Below are positions 58,829 to 64,000 of a stretch of 64,000 nucleotides of DNA, piece by piece (the stretch's first letter is position 1; the number at the start of each line of letters is the position of its first letter). Under the pieces are notes generated by a model, which saw nothing but the letters and a program-made list of their open reading frames with translations, was not told where the DNA came from and did not search any database. A program made the position numbers and the translations under genes. The DNA is from Neisseriaceae bacterium (GTDB lineage: Bacteria; Pseudomonadota; Gammaproteobacteria; Burkholderiales; UBA11063). Location of the stretch: NCBI GenBank assembly GCA_947446595.1, contig CANFGS010000008.1, positions 1-64,000 on the forward strand, read 5' to 3'.

Positions 58829-58856
58829 CTTGAAAAAATAGAAATTGCCCATATTT
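58829..58856 (+). promoter_or_regulatory. Sigma-32 (heat-shock) promoter of htpG
   Basis: CTTGAAA at 58829-58835 matches the -35 consensus fully. GCCCATAT at 58847-58854 matches the -10 consensus CCCCATNT in 7 of 8 bases. The spacer is 11 bases. It lies about 35 bases before the htpG start, where a classic heat-shock gene should have it. Confidence 0.75.
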
Positions 58857-58889
58857 ATACTCTAGTTAAATAATTTTTAGGGGTAAACT

Positions 58890-60773
58890 ATGAGCAATAA
58901 ACAAACAATGAGTTTTCAAACAGAAGTTAAACAACTTCTACAACTAATGATACATTCTTTGTACTCAAACAAAGAAATTTTCCTACGTGAGTTAGTATCT
59001 AACGCATCAGATGCGATTGATAAACTTCGTTTTGAACAAATTAAAGATCCAAAACTAAATCACGGTCAAGAGTTATTTATAGAACTATCATTTGATAAAG
59101 ATAAAAAAACTATTACCCTATCTGATAATGGTATTGGGATGACTTATGATGAAGTAATCGAAAATATTGGTACTATTGCCAAATCTGGAACCAAGAAATT
59201 CATCGAACAGTTATCTGGAGACGAAAAGAAAGACGCTAACCTAATCGGACAATTCGGGGTTGGATTTTACTCAGCATTTATCGTTGCTAAAGAAGTTGAA
59301 TTAATCACACTAAAAGCTGGGCTTAAAAATGATGAAGCTGTATGCTGGATATCTGATGGAAGCGGCGAATTTTCTATCGAAACTGTAAATAAAGAGATTA
59401 GCGGAACTACAATTATCCTTCACCTAAAAGACGATAATGATGATCTTTTATCTGATTGGCAACTTAGATCTCTAATTCGTAAATATTCAGACCATATTAA
59501 TTACCCAATTAAAATGCTAAAAACACCTGAACTAGATAAAGATGGTAAAGAAGTAGAAGCGGCTCCAGAATTGGAAACCGTAAATAAAGCTAACGCTCTT
59601 TGGGTTCGAAACAAAAATGATATTACTGATGAAGAATACAAAGAATTTTATAAACATATCGCTCATGATTTTCATGATCCATTAGTATGGACTCATTCAC
59701 GTGTAGAAGGCACTCAAGAATATACTCAACTACTATATATACCAAGTCAAGCACCATTTGATTTATATGATAATAAACGTCGTTATGGAATCAAATTATA
59801 TATCAAGCGTGTATTTATTATGGATGATGCTGAGAAATTATTGCCAAATTACCTACGTTTTGTTCGCGGTATAATTGACAGCCAAAACCTTCCACTTAAT
59901 GTATCTCGTGAGATTCTACAGTCATCAAAGGATATTGATGCAATCAGATCTGGAGCAACCAAAAAAATACTATCTTTACTTGAAGATATGGCAAAAAATG
60001 AACCAGAAAATTATACTAAATTCTATAAAGAGTTTGGTAATGTACTAAAAGAAGGTATTATCGAAGATTTCGCTAATAAAGATAGAATCGCTAAACTATT
60101 ACGCTTTGCAACTACTACCTCAAACTCAACAGAACCTACGGTTAGCCTTGAAGAATACGTAGCTCGCGCTAGTTCAGAACAAGATAAAATTTATTATATA
60201 ACTGCTGAATCTTATAATGCTGCTAAAAATAGCCCACACTTAGAAATATTTAAACAAAAAAATATTGAAGTATTATTATTAACTGACAGAATTGATGAAT
60301 GGGTAAGCTCTCATTTATCTGACTTTGATAAGAAACAACTAGTATCTGTTGCAAGTGCCAATCTTGATCTGGGTAAGGCTGATGAAAAAACTGAAGAAGA
60401 GCAAAAAGCAAAAGCTGAAGCTGCAAAACCAGTTTTAGAAAAAATCAAAACCGCACTTGGGGATAAAATCAAAGACGTTAACGTAACTACTCGTCTAGTT
60501 AACTCTCCTAGCTGTCTAGTAGTTGATAATCATGGAATGAGTATCCATATGGAGCGCTTACTAAAACAAGCAGGTCAAGCAGTACCTGAATCTAAGCCTA
60601 CTCTTGAAGTAAATCTAGATCACGTATTACTTAAGAAAATAGATGGTACCGTTGATGCTGATCAAACACGTGATTTAGCTCTAATTATCTACGACCAAGC
60701 AGCACTTGCTGAAGGGCTTCAACTAGACGACCCAACAGCTTTTGTAACTCGGATGAATAGCCTAATTAGCTAA
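58890..60773 (+). CDS. htpG: Chaperone HtpG (bacterial Hsp90)
   Basis: The 627-residue chaperone begins with the GHKL ATPase domain: NASDAIDKLRFEQ (binding the metal), DNGIGMTYDEV, IGQFGVGFYSAF with the ATP lid. A middle domain with the catalytic Arg loop (SREILQSSKDI) and a C-terminal dimerisation domain follow. It lies behind a sigma-32 type promoter, has AGGGG as ribosome site and is followed by a terminator. Confidence 0.97.
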   Translation: MSNKQTMSFQTEVKQLLQLMIHSLYSNKEIFLRELVSNASDAIDKLRFEQIKDPKLNHGQELFIELSFDKDKKTITLSDNGIGMTYDEVIENIGTIAKSGTKKFIEQLSGDEKKDANLIGQFGVGFYSAFIVAKEVELITLKAGLKNDEAVCWISDGSGEFSIETVNKEISGTTIILHLKDDNDDLLSDWQLRSLIRKYSDHINYPIKMLKTPELDKDGKEVEAAPELETVNKANALWVRNKNDITDEEYKEFYKHIAHDFHDPLVWTHSRVEGTQEYTQLLYIPSQAPFDLYDNKRRYGIKLYIKRVFIMDDAEKLLPNYLRFVRGIIDSQNLPLNVSREILQSSKDIDAIRSGATKKILSLLEDMAKNEPENYTKFYKEFGNVLKEGIIEDFANKDRIAKLLRFATTTSNSTEPTVSLEEYVARASSEQDKIYYITAESYNAAKNSPHLEIFKQKNIEVLLLTDRIDEWVSSHLSDFDKKQLVSVASANLDLGKADEKTEEEQKAKAEAAKPVLEKIKTALGDKIKDVNVTTRLVNSPSCLVVDNHGMSIHMERLLKQAGQAVPESKPTLEVNLDHVLLKKIDGTVDADQTRDLALIIYDQAALAEGLQLDDPTAFVTRMNSLIS

Positions 60774-60795
60774 TAGTCACGCTATATATAACAAT

Positions 60796-60826
60796 GCCAC
60801 AGCTTTATATCTGTGGCTTTTTTATT
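60796..60826 (+). terminator. Intrinsic terminator after htpG
   Basis: GCCACAG (60796-60802) and CTGTGGC (60811-60817) form a 7-base stem with an 8-base loop, followed by a run of seven T's. It lies 22 bases past the htpG stop. Confidence 0.88.
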
Positions 60827-60827
60827 T

Positions 60828-60885
60828 TTGACAACTGGCACGAGAATAGGTTAAAATTGTGACATAATGTTAGGAAATTATTATG
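60828..60885 (+). promoter_or_regulatory. Promoter and possible operator of the AbiE operon
   Basis: TTGACA at 60828-60833 is a perfect -35 box. After 17 bases TTAAAA (60851-60856) may serve as a weak -10 box. CATAAT (60863-60868) and ATTATG (60880-60885) are inverted repeats that include the start codon of the antitoxin gene. AbiEi-type antitoxins are known to bind inverted repeats in their own promoter, so this may be an operator. Confidence 0.4.
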
Positions 60886-61488
60886 AATACTGCAAAATTA
60901 ATAAATCAGAAAATAGCTAAAATACCCAATGGTGAGCCATTTACATCGGAACGTTTTAAAACCCTAGGCAATTGGAATACGGTTAGAAAGAATTTGTCAC
61001 GTTTAACTGAAAATGGACAAATAATTAGAATTGAAAATGGTTTATATGCTAAATATAAGATATATAATGGTATAAAATACATTCAAACCCATGAACCATT
61101 AATAAAATGCATAGAAGAAATAAATCATGAAACAGTAGTCACTGCAGGAACTATGGCCGTTAATCAACTTGGGTTATCAACTCAATGCCAAATGAAAGAA
61201 GCATATTATTGGACTGGTAGAAAAAAAACACTTCAAGTTGGAAATCGTAAAATCACATTTCACCATATTAATAAAAAATTTGCAAATAAATCGCACCCTA
61301 TTTTGGAGCTATTATTAAGTGCGGCTTACAATTTAGGCAAAGAGTATTTTACTGTTGAATCTCTGAGACTAATTGAGAAAAAACTGGGAAAGACAGTATT
61401 AATTGAAATGAAACCATATTTACCTCAAATGCCAACTTGGGTAATGCTCGTATTTAATACATACTTAAAGGAATTCAATAATGAATAA
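60883..61488 (+). CDS. AbiEi-like antitoxin (DUF6088 family, type IV toxin-antitoxin)
   Basis: The 201-residue protein has an N-terminal winged-helix region (residues 1-60) with RKNLSRLTENGQIIRIENGLY, the pattern of AbiEi-type and DUF6088 regulators. The middle part contains H-x-x-x-VVTAGTMAVNQLGLS, also typical. In the AbiE system this protein represses the operon and neutralises the AbiEii nucleotidyltransferase without binding it directly. It overlaps the toxin gene by 8 bases. Confidence 0.8.
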   Translation: MNTAKLINQKIAKIPNGEPFTSERFKTLGNWNTVRKNLSRLTENGQIIRIENGLYAKYKIYNGIKYIQTHEPLIKCIEEINHETVVTAGTMAVNQLGLSTQCQMKEAYYWTGRKKTLQVGNRKITFHHINKKFANKSHPILELLLSAAYNLGKEYFTVESLRLIEKKLGKTVLIEMKPYLPQMPTWVMLVFNTYLKEFNNE

Positions 61489-62482
61489 GAAGTTTTTTGA
61501 AGCTTCAGAACAAACTTGGCTAGATACACTTGAAGCTGCACAGGAAATATTAGGAATTGACCGTATCAATATCGAAAAGGATTTTTGGATGTGTTTTGCA
61601 TTGGAAAAATTATTTCAAATGCCAGATCATCAATTTGTTTTTAAAGGTGGCACAACATTATCTAAGGTTTATGAAATCATTGAAAGATATTCTGAAGATA
61701 TTGATATTACAGTTAATTATGGGAAATTTATTCCTCAAATTGATTTTACTAAAATTTCTAATTCTCAATTATCAAAATTATCTGATACTCTTAAAGCAAA
61801 CTTAGAAAAATATTTACAAGATATAGTTATGCCATATCTAAATGCTCAATATTTAAAAGAATTTAATAATTATAGTGGTGGGTTTACATTACATGATAGG
61901 GAAAATATATACTTTAATTATCCATCATTTTTGGACAAAACAGACTATAAACGTGGTTTTATTAAAATTGAATTTGGAGCTCGTAATACTATAGAACCTA
62001 ACCAAATTTATAACATAGATACTTATATTGATAAAATTAATCAAACTAAATCTAATATTAAGGTTAATGTATTATCAGCTGAACGAACTTTTTGGGAAAA
62101 AGCAACCCTAATTCACGTTGAATGCCATAGAGGACGATTAGCAAATACCCCTGATAGATTATCAAGGCATTGGTATGACTTATATAAACTGGTAAACACA
62201 GACTTTATTTCTGCAATTTTCTCAAAAGAAATATTAAACGAAGTACTTACTATTAAAAAAGCATTTTATAAAAATAGTAGCTCAAATTATGATAAATGCA
62301 ATACTGGTGAACTAAGACTAATCCCTGATAACGCTGATATATCAGGACTAAAAAAAGACTATCAAAAAATGATAGATGAAGATTATTTTTTTCGTGACCC
62401 TCCCAGCTTTGATGAAATAATATCAAGTTTAAAAATCATTGAAGAGAAAATTAACGTCCAATATCGTAATAATTTATTTTAA
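61481..62482 (+). CDS. AbiEii-like nucleotidyltransferase toxin
   Basis: The 333-residue protein has the nucleotidyltransferase motif GGTTLSK at 56-62 followed by RYSEDIDI at 69-76 with both catalytic Asp residues. A C-terminal basic segment with RTFWEKATLIHVECHRG and SRHWYDLYKL follows. This is the AbiEii/AbiGii group, whose members add nucleotides to tRNA or other RNA and abort phage infection. All the key residues visible are intact, so it is probably active. It overlaps the antitoxin gene by 8 bases. Confidence 0.88.
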   Translation: MNKKFFEASEQTWLDTLEAAQEILGIDRINIEKDFWMCFALEKLFQMPDHQFVFKGGTTLSKVYEIIERYSEDIDITVNYGKFIPQIDFTKISNSQLSKLSDTLKANLEKYLQDIVMPYLNAQYLKEFNNYSGGFTLHDRENIYFNYPSFLDKTDYKRGFIKIEFGARNTIEPNQIYNIDTYIDKINQTKSNIKVNVLSAERTFWEKATLIHVECHRGRLANTPDRLSRHWYDLYKLVNTDFISAIFSKEILNEVLTIKKAFYKNSSSNYDKCNTGELRLIPDNADISGLKKDYQKMIDEDYFFRDPPSFDEIISSLKIIEEKINVQYRNNLF

Positions 62483-62499
62483 TAAGCTAGGAAAAACAA

Positions 62500-62877
62500 A
62501 TGAATAACAATAAATCACAAATTAATCATATCGTAGTTTTTAAATATAAACCTAATGTGACTATAAATCAGCAAGCTGAGATTCTAAATAAGTTTTTAGA
62601 TCTAAAAAACGAGTGTAAAAAAGACGGTAAAACTTATATAAATTCAATCATTGGCGGTAATTGCAGCAATAGTATAGAAGGTTTAGACCAATGCTTTCAT
62701 CAAGCATTTATTGTTACTTTTGGTAATCAATCTGATTTTGAATATTATATTGGACGTCCATTTTACAAATCATTTGATCCAAAACATGATGAATTTAAGG
62801 AGTTTGTTACCCCATACTTAGCCGTTGGCGAAAATGATAAAACCATTGGGGCAATGGTATTTGATTTTAAAATTTAG
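62500..62877 (+). CDS. Dabb (stress-response A/B barrel) domain protein
   Basis: The 125-residue protein begins INHIVVFKYKPNVT and continues with an H-x-A-F-I-V-T-F-G strand, Y-I-G-R-P-F-Y, H-D-E-F, the sequence of the Dabb fold, a small dimeric ferredoxin-like barrel. Members range from plant stress proteins to bacterial enzymes, and this one has no assigned substrate. It lies 17 bases after the toxin gene and probably belongs to the same transcript, which is unusual for an AbiE pair. Confidence 0.7.
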   Translation: MNNNKSQINHIVVFKYKPNVTINQQAEILNKFLDLKNECKKDGKTYINSIIGGNCSNSIEGLDQCFHQAFIVTFGNQSDFEYYIGRPFYKSFDPKHDEFKEFVTPYLAVGENDKTIGAMVFDFKI

Positions 62878-62944
62878 CGCATCTTTAACAAGAAAAGTTC
62901 CTTGAGAATAGCAAATTCGAGACCTTTATAATAAATTTCATACT

Positions 62945-63177
62945 AACCCGCGATAAATTATTATTTATGTGATAAAATATTTCGTGGGATAGATCGTGCT
63001 GAAGTTCTAGGCTCTGGGATTCGGAATTTATTTAAATACTATAAAGCTTATTTGACCGGATTAGACCTGCAGCTATTAGGAGCTGACATCTTTAAAATAA
63101 TTGTGCCACTTGATATACAACTAACCCATGAAGGTTTTGTTGATTCTATCCCGCAAGTCCGGGGAAGTTCCACATAA
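62945..63177 (+). pseudogene. Relic of an AlbA/schlafen-type ATP-binding regulator
   Basis: In one frame the DNA reads INYYLCDKIFRGIDRAEVLG then SGIRNLFKYYKAY, ending LLGADIFKIIVPLD and a tail before TAA at 63175-63177. This matches the C-terminal part of the AlbA_2/schlafen-like (RecG-related) regulators, where R-A-E-x-LGSG-I-RN is followed by a D-I-F-x-x-x-VPL strand. There is no start codon in frame, and a shifted frame upstream reads NPR where NPR-like residues are expected. So the gene has lost its front and suffered a frameshift. Confidence 0.6.
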
Positions 63178-63201
63178 AAAACAAAGGTATTATACTTAAA
63201 A

Positions 63202-64000
63202 ATGATTTTAGAAACATGTGCAAATACATACCACAAGAGTGCAAATAATTTCCTACATAAACTAGTTAATATTTTACTTATAAAACCATTCTTACGATTA
63301 CTATTCAACACCACCTTGAATCAGTCTGAACAGTTGTCCCATAATAATAAAACACGGTGGCATAAACTTGGTAGTTATTTACTAATAGCATTTAATTTTG
63401 AAGATAAAGATACACAGAATATTATAAAGCCTACCATGTACATAGAATATCTTGATAAGGAAATTAGCCTTGTTAAAATGAGATTTAATGGAAAAGATAG
63501 TTTAAAAATAGCTTCTCAAGAAAAAATATCACTCAAAGGCCAAGATGAAAAACAATACAGTCAACACCCATTAAACTCAGTAGTACCAATTTCTATTTCA
63601 TTATATAATAACAGAATATATGAATCTCTTAGCGAATATTATTTGAGTGATGTAGTCGTTAAAAAAAATGGCCAGATGGTTGAGTATATAGCTAAATCTC
63701 GAACATATAGGATAATCCATGACTTAAATGAAAAAATTTCATTCAAAAAATTTAATGGAAAAGTATATAATATTGAAGAAATAAATCGGGCAAAACTTGA
63801 ACTTACAATAAAATTATCGAACTTCATAGAGGGATATATTGGTAGCGTACTATATAAAACCATAATAAGCCATAAACTGGTGGAATGTCCAAAACATTTT
63901 ACAAGATTTTATCGAACAATAATATATATTCGTCATTTTACTTGGTATTTACTTTGTTTTGAAGTATTTGAGATGCAACCGATAGTAAATTGTATTTACT
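63202..64000 (+). CDS. Unknown protein, 266 codons visible, runs off the right edge
   Basis: The frame is open from the ATG at 63202 to the end of the window without any stop, so the protein has at least 266 residues. It was not recognised. The sequence is rich in Lys, Asn, Ile and Tyr, has a hydrophobic patch near residues 22-36 (LVNILLIKPFLRLLF), and alternates charged and beta-like segments. Its base use is as AT-rich as the neighbouring AbiE genes. No clear ribosome site precedes the ATG, and the decayed regulator lies just upstream. Confidence 0.5.
   Translation, partial: MILETCANTYHKSANNFLHKLVNILLIKPFLRLLFNTTLNQSEQLSHNNKTRWHKLGSYLLIAFNFEDKDTQNIIKPTMYIEYLDKEISLVKMRFNGKDSLKIASQEKISLKGQDEKQYSQHPLNSVVPISISLYNNRIYESLSEYYLSDVVVKKNGQMVEYIAKSRTYRIIHDLNEKISFKKFNGKVYNIEEINRAKLELTIKLSNFIEGYIGSVLYKTIISHKLVECPKHFTRFYRTIIYIRHFTWYLLCFEVFEMQPIVNCIY

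Larger units (their letters stand above)
58452..58889. other. Divergent promoter region between rplK and htpG
   Basis: The 438 bases hold no gene. Near the rplK side is a sigma-70 type promoter (58543-58571, minus strand), and near the htpG side a sigma-32 type promoter (58829-58856, plus strand). In the 250 bases between them nothing was recognised except AT-rich sequence and the short imperfect inverted repeat TGGTACAGTTAAGTACCA near 58636. Confidence 0.6.

Overview
The window is AT-rich chromosomal DNA from a Gram-negative proteobacterium. Outer-membrane and envelope genes (lolA, lpxC, a TolC-type lipoprotein, a secretin), coq7, secB and an SMC rather than a MukB point to the beta/gamma group. 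The order murC-ddl-ftsQ-ftsA-ftsZ-lpxC, with no murB between murC and ddl, and an RNA polymerase beta rif region with Thr after the Asp-His pair, fit a low-GC betaproteobacterium, perhaps of the Neisseriales. That placement is inference. No rRNA, tRNA, CRISPR array or complete insertion sequence was seen.

Bases 1-18030 are accessory DNA dominated by one minus-strand type IVb (R64/TCP-like) pilus locus. Read 5' to 3' on the minus strand it holds two unknown small proteins, a PilL/TcpQ-like protein, PilN secretin, PilO, PilP, PilQ ATPase, PilR, PilS pilin and a PilM-like protein. It ends in an array of PilV-like prepilins with cysteine-rich ends, mixed with small lipoproteins. The array has been rearranged. 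One PilV copy is cut after about 118 codons and joined in frame to the tail of a MazE-type antitoxin, with a MazF-like toxin gene overlapping it by 4 bases. At the far end an out-of-frame piece of the pilN secretin gene is joined to a secretory leader. No prepilin peptidase, PilT-type transglycosylase or shufflon recombinase lies in the window.

Bases 18413-47328 are mostly housekeeping: nemA-ggt-smc, hpf, a Na+/H+ antiporter, adk, a NodT-type outer-membrane lipoprotein, and a long minus-strand run coq7, secB, gpsA, lolA, murC, ddl, ftsQ, ftsA, ftsZ, lpxC, a HIT protein, dnaE, glmU. On the plus strand lie ppa, a DUF4149 membrane protein, hslU (without hslV beside it) and a periplasmic PpiC-type isomerase. 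The ggt gene appears to start at ATT.

Bases 47543-58451 carry rplK-rplA-rplJ-rplL-rpoB-rpoC on the minus strand, with an L10-type leader and hairpins between rplL and rpoB. Divergent htpG has a convincing sigma-32 promoter. From 60883 to the end the content is accessory again: an AbiEi/AbiEii type IV toxin-antitoxin pair, a Dabb-domain protein, a decayed AlbA/schlafen-type regulator and an unknown reading frame that runs off the right edge.

A family of short palindromic repeats (core like GCATGGATCCCAGCC...GGCTGGGATGAC) occupies several intergenic gaps, sometimes expanded into 43-base or 20-base tandem arrays.
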